Part shown: positions 55,411-64,000 of the stretch, one piece after another
Numbering within the stretch: position 1 is the first letter of the stretch
Layout of the letters: the number at the start of each line of letters is the position of its first letter
From: Kutzneria chonburiensis
GTDB taxonomy: Bacteria > Actinomycetota > Actinomycetes > Mycobacteriales > Pseudonocardiaceae
Assembly (NCBI RefSeq): GCF_028622115.1
Contig: NZ_CP097263.1
Location: 8,308,001-8,372,000, forward strand
DNA length: 64,000 nucleotides
Reading direction: 5' to 3'
Notes under the pieces: model-generated
Told to the model about the DNA's origin: nothing
What the model saw: only the letters and a program-made list of their open reading frames with translations
The model's database searches: none
Position numbers and translations under genes: made by a program

Positions 55411-56457
55411 CTACGGCAGCGGCGGCAGGGCCTCGGCGTCGCCCAAACGGCCGAAGTCGATCGTCGAGTACTCGCGCAACTTGGTCAGCCGGTGGAAGCC
55501 CTCGATCACCCGCACCGTGCCGGACTTGGACCGCATCAGGATGGAGTGCGTGGTGCAACCGCCGGCGCGGTACTGCACGCCGCGCACCAGGCTGCCGTCG
55601 GTGACGCCGGTGGCGCAGAAAAACACGTTGTCCCCGCGCACCAGGTCTTCCGTGGTGAGCACGCGGCTCAGGTCGTGCCCGGCGTCGAGCGCCTTCTGCC
55701 GCTCCGCCTCGTCACGCGGCCACAACCGGCCCTGGATGGCGCCGCCCATGCACTTCATGGCGCACGCCGTGATGATGCCCTCGGGCGTGCCGCCGATGCC
55801 CAGCAGCAGGTCGACACCCGTGCCCGGACGGGCCGCCGAGATCGCGCCGGCCACGTCGCCGTCGGCGATGAAGTGGATCCGGGCGCCGGCCTCCCGGACC
55901 TCCTTGACCAGCTGTTCGTGGCGCGGCCGGTCGAGGATGCACACCGTCACGTCCTCGACGTCGCTGTGCTTGGCCCGCGCCACCCGGCGGATGTTCTCCG
56001 CCACCGGCGCGGTCAGGTCGATCACGTCCGCGGCCTCCGGGCCGGTGGCGATCTTCTCCATGTAGAACACGGCCGACGGGTCGTACATCGCGCCCCGCTC
56101 GGCGACGGCCAGCACGGCCACGGCGTTCGGCATGCCCTTGCTCATCAGCGTGGTGCCGTCGACCGGGTCCACGGCCACGTCGCAGTCGGGCCCGTCGCCG
56201 TTGCCGACCTCCTCGCCGTTGAACAGCATGGGCGCCTCGTCCTTCTCGCCCTCGCCGATCACGACCACGCCGCGCATCGACACCGTGCCGATGAGCTTGC
56301 GCATGGCGTCGACGGCCGCGCCGTCGCCGCCGTTCTTGTCGCCCCTGCCCACCCAGCGGCCGGCGGCCATCGCGGCGGCCTCGGTCACGCGGACCAGCTC
56401 CATCGCGAGGTTGCGGTCGGGCGCCTCCGGCGTTCGCCGGGGCTCGGTGGTGGTCAT
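55411..56457 (-). CDS. glpX: Fructose-1,6-bisphosphatase class II
   Basis: A 348-residue Mg/Mn-dependent sugar phosphatase required for gluconeogenesis. The metal-binding motif is [16 protein letters not shown], with [11 protein letters not shown] before it and [20 protein letters not shown] as the C-terminal active-site block. GGAGG precedes the ATG. Adjacent to fumC and the DUF4245 gene as in mycobacteria (Rv1098c-Rv1099c-Rv1100). Confidence 0.95.
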   Translation of the reverse strand: MTTTEPRRTPEAPDRNLAMELVRVTEAAAMAAGRWVGRGDKNGGDGAAVDAMRKLIGTVSMRGVVVIGEGEKDEAPMLFNGEEVGNGDGPDCDVAVDPVDGTTLMSKGMPNAVAVLAVAERGAMYDPSAVFYMEKIATGPEAADVIDLTAPVAENIRRVARAKHSDVEDVTVCILDRPRHEQLVKEVREAGARIHFIADGDVAGAISAARPGTGVDLLLGIGGTPEGIITACAMKCMGGAIQGRLWPRDEAERQKALDAGHDLSRVLTTEDLVRGDNVFFCATGVTDGSLVRGVQYRAGGCTTHSILMRSKSGTVRVIEGFHRLTKLREYSTIDFGRLGDAEALPPLP

Positions 56458-56598
56458 GGCGGCCTCCCTGTTCTGCTCGTGGCAGGACTACCCGGAAATC
56501 CTCGCAGATCACCCGCTCCGGACCGGTCCGTGATCGATTCCGCGGTGAGAAACAGCACCCGGTGCGACCAGGTCCGGCCAGCTTGAGACGATGGCCGG

Positions 56599-57207
56599 GT
56601 GTCCGACTCGCCCACCCCGTCCCCGCAGCGCTCCCGCGGCTCGCAGACCGCCCGCGACATGCTGCTGTCGCTGGCCGCGCTGCTGCTGATCCTGCTCGCG
56701 GTGCTGGGCTTCAGCCGGGGCTGCTCGTTCAGCCCGGGCGGGCCGACCATCGACACCAGCGCGGTGCCGACGGTCGACGTGCACAGCGCCCTGAGCGGCA
56801 TCGCCAACGGCGTGGACGTGCCCGTACGCGAGCCGAAGCTGCCGGCCAGGTGGCGTGCCAACTCGACCGACACGATCTCCATCGGCACCGGTGACCAGGC
56901 CCGGCCGGTGGTACGGGTCGGCTGGCTCACACCCAGCGGCTACCTGCGCCTGTCGCAGACCCAGGGCGCGGCCCGCGACCTGATCGCCTCCGAGACCGAC
57001 GACCCGAAGTCCGAGCCGGCCGCGACCGGCACCATCGACGTCGAGGGCGTCAACTGGACGATCTACCCGGCCCGGCGCAGCGAGACCTCCTGGCTGGCCA
57101 GCGTCGGCGGCGTCCGGCTGTTGATCTCCGGCAACAGCAAGGACGCCGACTTCCGGACACTGGCGCAGGCCGTGCAGACGGCAACGCCACTGCCCAAGAA
57201 GCCCTGA
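56599..57207 (+). CDS. DUF4245 family membrane-anchored protein
   Basis: A 202-residue protein with one N-terminal membrane helix (about residues 20-38, MLLSLAALLLILLAVLGF) and an extracytoplasmic domain with WTIYPARRSETSWLASVGGVRLLISGNS typical of the family. GTG start. Divergent from glpX; its stop abuts the convergent xseB stop. Function unknown; conserved next to glpX in actinobacteria. Confidence 0.85.
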   Translation: MSDSPTPSPQRSRGSQTARDMLLSLAALLLILLAVLGFSRGCSFSPGGPTIDTSAVPTVDVHSALSGIANGVDVPVREPKLPARWRANSTDTISIGTGDQARPVVRVGWLTPSGYLRLSQTQGAARDLIASETDDPKSEPAATGTIDVEGVNWTIYPARRSETSWLASVGGVRLLISGNSKDADFRTLAQAVQTATPLPKKP

Positions 57208-57423
57208 CTAACCCTCGGCCACGTCCTCTTCGACAACGGCCAGCGCCGTCTCGACCCGCTGCCGGGCACCGGCCAGGTGCCCTTCGCAGACCTTGGCCAG
57301 TGCCTCGCCGCGCTCCCACAGCGCCAGCGAGTCCTCCAACGACAGCCCGCCGGCCTCCAGCTTGCGGACGACCTCGGCCAACTCGTCGCGCGCGGCCTCG
57401 TAGCCGAGCGTCGGTTCCGTCAT
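57208..57423 (-). CDS. xseB: Exodeoxyribonuclease VII small subunit
   Basis: A 71-residue helical hairpin: [56 protein letters not shown]. It binds XseA to form the nuclease that degrades single-stranded DNA to oligonucleotides. The ATG overlaps the stop of the small upstream gene by 4 bp, so xseA, that gene and xseB are one operon. Confidence 0.95.
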   Translation of the reverse strand: MTEPTLGYEAARDELAEVVRKLEAGGLSLEDSLALWERGEALAKVCEGHLAGARQRVETALAVVEEDVAEG

Positions 57424-57854
57424 GACGCGCTGGTTCCCATCTGGCTCTGCACCCGGACCACAACCGCCGCGACGGCCTGGTCGTACCCGACGAACGCCTC
57501 GGCGAACTCGGCGCCGTCGCCGTCCTGCGCCGCCTCGCCGATGCGGTCCTCGGCATCGGCCACGCGACGCCGGTGCACCGAACCGTCGCCGTACCACCAC
57601 TGCGTCCCCACATAGACCGAGGCGGCCTCGGTCAGTTCATGGAGACGCGAGGGTAACGCCCGGCGGCCGGGGTAGTCGCAGCCGGCGAGCATCGCGGTCC
57701 AGGTGTCGACCGCGGCGGCGTTGGCGGCCTCGGCGCAGTACTGCACGACCCGTGCGCCACGGGTCTGCTCGGACTGGTCGGGGTTGTCGGCCGCCGCTCT
57801 CGCCGTGGCCACCGTCAACGGGAGGAATGTGGGCTCACGCGCCGGGTATGGCAC
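57420..57854 (-). CDS. Small protein of unknown function inserted between xseA and xseB
   Basis: A 144-residue, mainly helical, Ala-rich protein with two Cys ([25 protein letters not shown]) and a repeated aromatic stretch ([19 protein letters not shown]). GTG start 2 bp after the xseA stop; 4-bp overlap with xseB. Translational coupling on both sides and normal codon use argue it is real. xseA and xseB are normally adjacent, so an accessory role with exonuclease VII is possible, but no domain is recognised. Confidence 0.65.
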   Translation of the reverse strand: MPYPAREPTFLPLTVATARAAADNPDQSEQTRGARVVQYCAEAANAAAVDTWTAMLAGCDYPGRRALPSRLHELTEAASVYVGTQWWYGDGSVHRRRVADAEDRIGEAAQDGDGAEFAEAFVGYDQAVAAVVVRVQSQMGTSAS

Positions 57855-57856
57855 CC

Positions 57857-59104
57857 CTACCTCCGCTCACGGGTGTCGTCGTCGGGCACGACGGCACGGA
57901 TCGCCCCGTCAACGAGCCGCACCCGCAGTTGCGTTCCCGCCGGGGCGTCGTCGACGGTCCGGAGCACCGAAGTGGCCCCGTCCTCGGCCACGCTCTGCAC
58001 CACGGCGTATCCACGGGCCAGCGTGGCGGCTGGTCCGAGGGTCGTCAAGCGTGCGCGAACGGCTGATTGGGCGCGTTCCTCGGTCGTGATCAGGGATTTG
58101 ATCTCCCGACGGCCGCGGTCGCGCAGCGCCGTCACGTCGTCGGAGCGCCGCTGCAACGGCGTCAGCGGATCGGCCAGCACGGGACGGCTGCGCAGGGCGT
58201 CCAGCAGCCGCCGCTCGCGGTCCACCCAACCGTGTAGCGCCCGGCGGGTGCGGTCGCGTAGCTGGCGGATGCGCTGCGTCTCCTCGGCGACGTCCGGCAC
58301 GACCCGCTTGCCGGCATCGGTCGGCGTGGAACACCGCAGGTCGGCGACGTGATCCAGTAGCGGGGTGTCCGGCTCGTGGCCGATGGCGCTGATCACCGGC
58401 GTGCCGCAGGCCGACACCGCCCGGCACAGCGTCTCGTCGGAGAACGGCAGCAGGTCCTCGACGCTGCCGCCGCCGCGGGCGATCACGATGACATCCACCT
58501 CGGGATCAGCGTCCAAAGTCTTCAACGCCGTCATCACCTGCGGCACCGCCGTCGTGCCCTGCACGGCCACGTTGATCACCCGAAAGTGTGCCGCCGGCCA
58601 GCGGCCGCGGGCGTTGGTCAGCACGTCCCGCTCGGCGGCCGATGCCCGCCCGGTGATCAGGCCGATCGTGCGCGGCAGGAACGGCAGCGGCCGCTTGCGG
58701 CGCGGGTCGAACAGGCCCTCGGCGGCCAGCAGCCGGCGCAGGCGCTCGATACGGGCCAGCAGCTCGCCGATGCCGACCGCGCGGATCTCGTCCACGCGCA
58801 GGCTCAGCGTGCCGCGGCCGGTGTAGTAGCTGGGTTTGCCATGGACCACCACGCGGCTGCCGTCGGTCAGTGGCGGCTCCATGCCCCGGACCAGCTGGGT
58901 CGAGCACGTCACGGAGATCGACACGTCCGCGCTGGTGTCTCGCAGCGTGAGAAAGGCGGTGGCGGTGCCCGGGCGGGCCGAGATCTGGGTGACCTGCCCC
59001 TCGACCCAGACGGCGCCGAGTCGGTTGATCCAGTCGGCGATCTTGCGGGTGACCGTGCGCACCGGCCAGGGCTGCTCAGCGGTGGTCGGACCGGGCGCGG
59101 TCAC
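57857..59104 (-). CDS. xseA: Exodeoxyribonuclease VII large subunit
   Basis: A 415-residue subunit. The N-terminal OB fold (residues 15-105: [25 protein letters not shown]) is followed by the catalytic domain ([71 protein letters not shown]) and a coiled-coil region that binds XseB. Its start overlaps the upstream gene by 4 bp. Confidence 0.95.
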   Translation of the reverse strand: MTAPGPTTAEQPWPVRTVTRKIADWINRLGAVWVEGQVTQISARPGTATAFLTLRDTSADVSISVTCSTQLVRGMEPPLTDGSRVVVHGKPSYYTGRGTLSLRVDEIRAVGIGELLARIERLRRLLAAEGLFDPRRKRPLPFLPRTIGLITGRASAAERDVLTNARGRWPAAHFRVINVAVQGTTAVPQVMTALKTLDADPEVDVIVIARGGGSVEDLLPFSDETLCRAVSACGTPVISAIGHEPDTPLLDHVADLRCSTPTDAGKRVVPDVAEETQRIRQLRDRTRRALHGWVDRERRLLDALRSRPVLADPLTPLQRRSDDVTALRDRGRREIKSLITTEERAQSAVRARLTTLGPAATLARGYAVVQSVAEDGATSVLRTVDDAPAGTQLRVRLVDGAIRAVVPDDDTRERR

Positions 59105-59658
59105 GAGTTGGTGTTCTCCTGGGCCCGTACGGTGGCGATACGCCTGGTCAGCATGCCCAGATAGGCCGGCCGGGCGGCGTGCTCGCGCTCGTAGGCCTCC
59201 AGCTCTTCCAGGTCACTCAGCGTGAGCCGGCGCAGCCGGGCCCGCAGCTGCGGCACCGACAGCTCGTCGTACTCCGGCAGCGAGGCCGGGCCGCCCGCGG
59301 CGATCTCGTCGTCAGCGTTGTCGGCGTCGTCACTGTCGTCGTGCTCGGAGACCGCGCGCTCCTCCTCCAGCCACGGATCGATGTCCGGGGTCTGAGTCGC
59401 GGCGGGCGGGTCGTCATCCTCGTCGAACGTCGCCCATTCGGGGGTTTCCTCGACCGGACGCAGCGAGGCCAGCGCGTCGTCACCCTTGATCGCCAGCTCG
59501 GTGACCCGCTGCTGCACCCGCATGGACAGCTGTAGCGCCTGGCTCACCACCGTCACCGGGAGGCCGGTGAGCTGCTCCGGGAGCTTGCGGGCCTGCTCGA
59601 CCGCGGTGACCGCGAGTCCGGCGGCGATGCGCACCGGCAGCGGCAGTGACGACTTCAT
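59101..59658 (-). CDS. Rv1109c-like conserved actinobacterial protein
   Basis: A 185-residue protein. The N-terminal hydrophobic/amphipathic part ([56 protein letters not shown]) could bind membranes or lipid surfaces. An acidic linker follows (DEDDDPP...[13 protein letters not shown]), and the C-terminal [31 protein letters not shown] matches an actinobacterial family found beside xseA. Some annotations link the family to lipid droplets; that is not tested here. ATG 59658 gives the natural N-terminus. Confidence 0.75.
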   Translation of the reverse strand: MKSSLPLPVRIAAGLAVTAVEQARKLPEQLTGLPVTVVSQALQLSMRVQQRVTELAIKGDDALASLRPVEETPEWATFDEDDDPPAATQTPDIDPWLEEERAVSEHDDSDDADNADDEIAAGGPASLPEYDELSVPQLRARLRRLTLSDLEELEAYEREHAARPAYLGMLTRRIATVRAQENTNS

Positions 59659-59771
59659 GGCGTCTAGCCTGCCCCAGTCGGCCCCTTCTGCACAGTTCTG
59701 CGTGGCGAACGGGTGACGAAACGAACGCCGCTCACCCGAAGTGGTCGTCCGGCCGCCGCTACCCTTGGACC

Positions 59772-60740
59772 ATGACCCCGTCGAGCCCAGCTGCTGACCG
59801 GCCCAAGCGCGTCTTCCTCGCGAAGCCCCGCGGCTACTGCGCGGGCGTGGACCGTGCGGTCGTGACCGTGGAGAAGGCGCTGGAGACCTACGGCGCCCCG
59901 GTGTACGTGCGCAAGGAGATCGTGCACAACAAGTACGTCGTGGAGACCCTCCAGGACCGCGGCGCGATCTTCGTCGACGAGACCGACGAGGTGCCCGAGG
60001 GCGCACTCGTGGTGTTCTCCGCACACGGAGTGTCACCGGCCGTCCACGAGGAGGCGGCCGAGCGCAACCTGCGCACGATCGACGCCACCTGCCCGCTGGT
60101 GACCAAGGTCCACCAGGAGGCCAAGCGCTTCGCCCGTGACGACTACGACATCCTGCTGATCGGCCACGAGGGGCACGAAGAGGTCGAGGGCACCGCCGGC
60201 GAGGCGCCCGAGCACGTGCAGCTGGTGGACACCGCCGAGGACGTGGCCAAGGTCGAGGTCCGCGACCCGTCCAAGGTCATCTGGCTGTCCCAGACCACAC
60301 TCTCGGTCGACGAGACCATGATCCGTGTCGAGCAGCTCAAGCAGCGCTTCCCGGATCTGCAGGCGCCGCCGAGCGACGACATCTGCTACGCGACGCAGAA
60401 CCGCCAGGTCGCGGTGAAGGCGATGGCCCCCGAGTGCGACCTGGTGATCGTGGTCGGCTCGCAGAACTCGTCCAACTCCAAGCGGCTGGTCGAGGTCGCG
60501 CTCCAGCACGGGGCGCAGGCCTCGTACCTGATCGACTACGCCAAGGAGATCAACGAGGAGTGGCTGGACGGCGTCCGCACGGTCGGCGTGACCAGCGGCG
60601 CATCCGTGCCGGACATCCTCGTGCACGAGGTGCTGGCCTACCTCGCCGAGCGTGGCTGGGGCGAGGTCGAGGAAGTCACCACCGCCAACGAGAAGATCGC
60701 CTTCCAGCTGCCGCGTGAGCTCCGCAAGGATCTTGTCTGA
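59772..60740 (+). CDS. ispH: 4-hydroxy-3-methylbut-2-enyl diphosphate reductase
   Basis: A 322-residue Fe-S enzyme, the last step of the MEP pathway, giving IPP and DMAPP. The three cluster cysteines are C23 ([11 protein letters not shown]), the Cys of [11 protein letters not shown], and that of [21 protein letters not shown] and HNKYVVETL are conserved. The ATG at 59772 gives the usual length. The lone MEP gene here; the cis-prenyl synthase at 39209 uses its products. Confidence 0.95.
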   Translation: MTPSSPAADRPKRVFLAKPRGYCAGVDRAVVTVEKALETYGAPVYVRKEIVHNKYVVETLQDRGAIFVDETDEVPEGALVVFSAHGVSPAVHEEAAERNLRTIDATCPLVTKVHQEAKRFARDDYDILLIGHEGHEEVEGTAGEAPEHVQLVDTAEDVAKVEVRDPSKVIWLSQTTLSVDETMIRVEQLKQRFPDLQAPPSDDICYATQNRQVAVKAMAPECDLVIVVGSQNSSNSKRLVEVALQHGAQASYLIDYAKEINEEWLDGVRTVGVTSGASVPDILVHEVLAYLAERGWGEVEEVTTANEKIAFQLPRELRKDLV

Positions 60741-60907
60741 GCTATTGGCGCCGCCTCCGGCGTCGCGGCTCGGCCCCTCGTGACCGGTGCCTCGCCCTTG
60801 CCGGATTTAGCCCGCCGCATCGGCTCGGGTGGGCGGGCGCGTTCGGTGGCGGCGGGCGAAATCTGCCAACCGTGCGAAGCACCGGCGGGGCCTCGCTAAA
60901 CCTGGCT

Positions 60908-60960
60908 GACACGAAAGCGCCGTTCGTTGCATGAAACGCAACGAACGGCGCTTTCGTGTC
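60908..60960. terminator. 23-bp perfect hairpin after ispH
   Basis: GACACGAAAGCGCCGTTCGT... (60908-60930) pairs perfectly with 60938-60960 around 7-nt loop ATGAAAC. It lies directly before the convergent membrane-protein stop at 60967 and 168 bp beyond ispH. The stretch 60741-60907 shows no other feature. Confidence 0.8.
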
Positions 60961-60966
60961 ACAGGC

Positions 60967-61761
60967 TCAGTACTCGTCGTCCGGGCGACGGGGCCGGCGC
61001 GGCGGAGGCTGCGGCGGACGGCCCTGACCACCTGCGGGACGGCCACCACCGGCGCCGCCACCACGGCCCGGCGCGGCCGGACGCGGCGGCATGCCACCAC
61101 GCTGACCACCGCCACCACCAGGCGCGGGCGGTCGGCCACCGGGAGCGCCACCACGGTTCGGCGGCACCTGCCGCTGCGGGGGCGGAGGCTGCTGGCGGTC
61201 CCGGTCCATGCGTTCACGGTCCCGCCCGGGCGGTGGCGTCGGACGCGAGCGTGCGCCGGCCGGCCGCGGGGCCTCACGGCGCGGCGGCTCGCGGTCGTCA
61301 CGACCGGCCGAGTCGCGGCGCACTGACCGGACCGGCGGCGGGAAGTCGTCGTCCTCGCCCGGCTTGGGCTTGCGCTGCAGGATCAGCCGCACCGCGCCGA
61401 TCACCACGGTGAGCACGGTGGCGATGGCCATGACCGGGAAGTTGCCGATCAGCGGCGGGCCGATCGCGATCGCCTTGGCGGCAAGGCCGCTGCTGGCACC
61501 GCCGGCGAACAGCCCCAGCACCACACCGGCCACGATGATCATGATCAGCGGGGGCTGGACCATGGGGCCGAACAGGCTGCGCCGTCGCACGAACGTCACG
61601 GCCAACACGCAGCCGATCGTGTACAGCACCTGGAACGGCAGTCCCAGTGTCTTGTTCGTCAGCTCGTCGAACAGCGCGCCGACCGCGGTCAGGGCGAGCG
61701 CCGTCAACACCGCCCCCACCAGGGCATGGCCCGTGAGCCGAAGGCCGGCGCGTCCCCCCAT
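60967..61761 (-). CDS. DUF6542-like membrane protein with Arg/Pro/Gly-rich tail
   Basis: A 264-residue protein with about four membrane helices in residues 8-130 and a long basic low-complexity cytoplasmic tail (residues 140-264, runs of RPP, GGG, RGG). Convergent with ispH, at the Rv1111c position. Function unknown; the tail resembles disordered nucleic-acid- or membrane-binding segments. Confidence 0.75.
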   Translation of the reverse strand: MGGRAGLRLTGHALVGAVLTALALTAVGALFDELTNKTLGLPFQVLYTIGCVLAVTFVRRRSLFGPMVQPPLIMIIVAGVVLGLFAGGASSGLAAKAIAIGPPLIGNFPVMAIATVLTVVIGAVRLILQRKPKPGEDDDFPPPVRSVRRDSAGRDDREPPRREAPRPAGARSRPTPPPGRDRERMDRDRQQPPPPQRQVPPNRGGAPGGRPPAPGGGGGQRGGMPPRPAAPGRGGGAGGGRPAGGQGRPPQPPPRRPRRPDDEY

Positions 61762-61936
61762 GAGGCGGGCCCCGGCTCGGTGTCAAGATCGCTTCGGCGA
61801 TCGCGCGTGGCGGTCACGAGACGACACGGTAGCCCGTTTGTGTCGCGAAGCTTGTGAACGCTCCGTGAGAAGCAGTGGCAGTCACCCCTACGGGCTGCCG
61901 ACAGTGCCCGTATGAGCGGGCAAAACCCTCAGTTGA

Positions 61937-62917
61937 TCACCCTCCGTCCGATGTTTGCTCGGCGTTAAGCGGCTCGGCCATCGGGGTAAACGGGCCGGCC
62001 GTGACCTCATCCGCACGACGCACGGTCGTCAGCGGCGTCGGGCTGCCGGCCGCGTCGGTCAGCGGCTGCACGGCGCCCCGGAACCCCTCCAGCGCGTCCA
62101 GCTCGCGGCGCCGGGCCGACAGGAAGCGCTGGAGGTGGGTGCTGGACAGGTTCACGGAGTCGATCGCCGTGTTGGCTGCCCGGTGCGCCGCCGCGGCCTG
62201 GCTGCGGACCTGCTCCACGTCGGCCGCGATGGCCCGCTCCGTCGCCGCGAACAACGCCGCCGAGGCCAGCACCGCGAAGCCGGTCGGTCCGCACAGGAAA
62301 ACCCGCCGGTCCAGCAGCCAGCGCAGCAGGTCGGGGTCGGTGTCCATGGCCGCGACCACCGCCGCGTCCGACGGCACGAACATGACCGTGCCGTAGATGG
62401 CGTCGGCCCAGCGGGAGTAGCCCTTGCCAGCCAGTTCCGCCGCCCTGGACCGGATGTTGCGCACGTGCACGCGCAGCGCGTCGGACCGCTCGTCGGCGTC
62501 GTCGGTCTCCATCGCCTCGGCCCACACGACCATGCTCATCTTGGAGTCGACGGGCACCTGCCGGCCGCCGCCGACCGCCAGCACCATGTCCGGGCGGACC
62601 ACGCCGCCGCCGGCCAGGTCCGTCTGCAAGGTGAAGTGCAGTCCCTCGCGCAGCCCAAGGGTGCGGGCCGTCTCCACGAGCACCTGCTCGCCGAGTTCAC
62701 CCCTTCCGGTGATGGAGGAGAACGCCACCTCGTACCGGCGCAGCGTCGCCTGCTGCCGGTCGAACCGGGCCCGCTCGGCCTCGACCACGGCGAACGCCGC
62801 GTCGGTCCGACGCACGCTGTCCTGGTACAACCGCCACAGCAGCACCAGGCCACCGGCCAGCAACAGGGCCAGCACGATCGCCGCGGTGCTGATCACTTCC
62901 GCACTCACGACCCCCAC
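61937..62917 (-). CDS. rmuC: DNA recombination protein RmuC
   Basis: A 326-residue protein with an N-terminal membrane helix (residues 8-30), a coiled coil (RTDAAFAVVEAERARFDRQQATLRRYE), and the RmuC nuclease-like domain (GRGELGEQVLVETARTLGLREGLHFTLQ; RPDMVLAVGGGRQVPVDSKMS, like a PD-(D/E)xK core; VMFVPSDAAVVAA). RmuC limits inversions at short repeats in E. coli. GTG at 62917 or 62908 could start it. Divergent from sbcD, fitting a DNA-repair pair. Confidence 0.88.
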   Translation of the reverse strand: MGVVSAEVISTAAIVLALLLAGGLVLLWRLYQDSVRRTDAAFAVVEAERARFDRQQATLRRYEVAFSSITGRGELGEQVLVETARTLGLREGLHFTLQTDLAGGGVVRPDMVLAVGGGRQVPVDSKMSMVVWAEAMETDDADERSDALRVHVRNIRSRAAELAGKGYSRWADAIYGTVMFVPSDAAVVAAMDTDPDLLRWLLDRRVFLCGPTGFAVLASAALFAATERAIAADVEQVRSQAAAAHRAANTAIDSVNLSSTHLQRFLSARRRELDALEGFRGAVQPLTDAAGSPTPLTTVRRADEVTAGPFTPMAEPLNAEQTSDGG

Positions 62918-63031
62918 AGTGCCATCAGCCCCTGACAGTGTCGTTGCCGCCCGAGGACTTCGGTCACACCTTCGAGACTCGCCGAGCGGCCTACCGGAGG
63001 TTGTCGGGGTCGGGCCTTAGCTTGAGGATCC

Positions 63032-64000
63032 ATGCGGGTCCTGCACACCTCCGACTGGCACGTCGGCCGCACCTTCCACGGCCGCGACCTGCTGGCCGAC
63101 CAGGAAACGGTCCTCACCGGACTGGCGTCACTGGTCGAGCGCGAGCGGGTGGACGTGGTCGTGGTGGCCGGCGACCTGTACGACCGGGCGATGCCGTCGG
63201 CCGAGTCGATCGAGACCTGCGGGCGGGCGCTGTCGGCGATCCGCGAGGCCGGCGCGAAGATCGTGATCACGCCGGGCAACCACGACTCGGCCCAGCGCAT
63301 CGGGGTGTTCGGCACCTTCGCCGCGGCCGGCGGCCTGCACCTCAAGACCACGCTGTCCGCGCTGGACACGCCGGTGGTGATCGACGACGTCGCCTTCTAC
63401 GGACTGCCCTACCTGGACCCGGAACCCGCCCGCCACACCCTCGGCGTCGAGGGCCGTGGCCACGCCGCCGTGCTGGGTGAGGCGATGCGCCGCGTTCGGG
63501 CCGATTTAGGCAACCGGACCGGCCTCGGCACCATGGTTCTCGCGCACGCCTTCGTGACCGGCGGCGAGGCCTGCGAGTCCGAACGCTCCATCCGCGTCGG
63601 CGGCATCGACCACGTGCCCGGCGCGGTCTTCGACGGCGTCGACTATGTCGCCCTCGGCCACCTGCACGGTGCGCAGAAGCTGGCCGAGAACCTGCGCTAC
63701 TCGGGCAGCCCGCTGGCCTACTCCTTCTCCGAGGCGCGGCACCGCAAGCAGGTCCTGCTGGTCGAGCTTGACAGCTACGGATTGCACAACGTTTCCCAGG
63801 TCGAGCTGCCTGTTCCACGCCGACTGGCCACCCTCTCGGGACGCCTTGACGATCTTCTCTCGGACCCCCGGCACGCCGATCTGGAAGAGTGCTTCCTGTC
63901 GGTCGCGGTGACCGATGAGGTTCGACCCCTTGACCTGCAACGCAAGTTGCAGAAGCGGTTCCCGCACGCCGTGCACGCCGAGTGGCGTCCCGACGGCGGA
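63032..64000 (+). CDS. sbcD: SbcD, exonuclease SbcCD subunit D (3' end outside window)
   Basis: The frame runs off the right edge (323 codons seen). It is an Mre11-like metallophosphoesterase: MRVLHTSDWHVGRTFHG (metal ligands D8, H10), VVVAGDLYDRAMPSAES, ITPGNHDSAQRIGVFG and DYVALGHLHGAQKL. SbcD with SbcC degrades hairpin and blocked double-strand DNA ends; sbcC is expected downstream. Long palindromes such as those in this window are substrates of SbcCD. A TTA codon lies at 63506-63508. ATG 63032 gives the family N-terminus. Confidence 0.93.
   Translation, partial: MRVLHTSDWHVGRTFHGRDLLADQETVLTGLASLVERERVDVVVVAGDLYDRAMPSAESIETCGRALSAIREAGAKIVITPGNHDSAQRIGVFGTFAAAGGLHLKTTLSALDTPVVIDDVAFYGLPYLDPEPARHTLGVEGRGHAAVLGEAMRRVRADLGNRTGLGTMVLAHAFVTGGEACESERSIRVGGIDHVPGAVFDGVDYVALGHLHGAQKLAENLRYSGSPLAYSFSEARHRKQVLLVELDSYGLHNVSQVELPVPRRLATLSGRLDDLLSDPRHADLEECFLSVAVTDEVRPLDLQRKLQKRFPHAVHAEWRPDGG

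Overview
The window is GC-rich DNA with strong third-position G/C bias, many GTG starts and 4-bp ATGA/GTGA overlaps. It carries actinobacterial markers: mycothiol-conjugate amidase, DUF4307 and DUF4245 proteins, a PIN-PhoH2 protein, and a short-chain Z-isoprenyl diphosphate synthase. The backbone gene order (thiolase, SGNH hydrolase, cbs, proline-rich Pra-like protein, metB, greA, DUF4307, mca, Rv1083-, Rv1084-, Rv1085c- and Rv1086-like genes, phoH2, fumC, glpX, DUF4245, xseB, xseA, Rv1109c-like, ispH, Rv1111c-like) matches, from memory, Mycobacterium tuberculosis Rv1074c to Rv1111c. PQQ genes, a sortase locus and chaplin/rodlin-like proteins argue against Mycobacterium itself. A Pseudonocardiales-type actinomycete is the best guess, and this is inference.

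Bases 1-17200 are mostly accessory. They hold an ATP-grasp peptide-modifying enzyme cut by the left edge, an odd tRNA with anticodon TAA but a short variable loop, and a toxin-antitoxin-like pair with a palindromic operator. An HSL-type hydrolase with Thr in the nucleophile position follows, then two tandem secreted paralogues, a Na+/H+ antiporter and a response regulator. Next come a pqqA-C-D-E-B cluster in which pqqB is frameshifted, and a surface-protein/sortase/deacetylase locus. A BI-1 family membrane protein, a conserved anchored protein and a thiolase end this part.

Bases 17200-40000 are the conserved sulfur-amino-acid and mycothiol backbone: cbs, pra-like, metB, greA, mca and uppS-like genes. 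Two insertions interrupt it. ilvA, hppD and an Lrp-type regulator lie between metB and greA. Between the Rv1083- and Rv1084-like genes sits an RNA-repair cassette (hen1, pnkp and two RlaP nucleotidyltransferases), with a third nucleotidyltransferase-fold protein and a RelBE/ParE-type toxin-antitoxin pair beside it. This is the most interesting system in the window: a predicted RNA-targeting toxin next to a predicted 3'-end methylation, end-healing and ligation machine.

Bases 40000-64000 hold two chaplin/rodlin-like secreted proteins with shared upstream elements, a frameshifted DUF885 protein and phoH2. A DrrAB-type exporter, a GuaB1-like enzyme, an ATP-dependent DNA ligase, a frameshifted MocR regulator and an EamA transporter follow. 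The rest is fumC, a flavoprotein reductase, an L,D-transpeptidase, glpX, xseA/xseB with an extra gene between them, ispH, rmuC and the 5' part of sbcD. Long near-perfect hairpins, several with 20-plus-bp stems and exactly 7-nt loops, punctuate gene ends. Three genes (pqqB, DUF885, MocR) each need a single-base indel near a short homopolymer to be intact, so they are either real pseudogenes or assembly errors.
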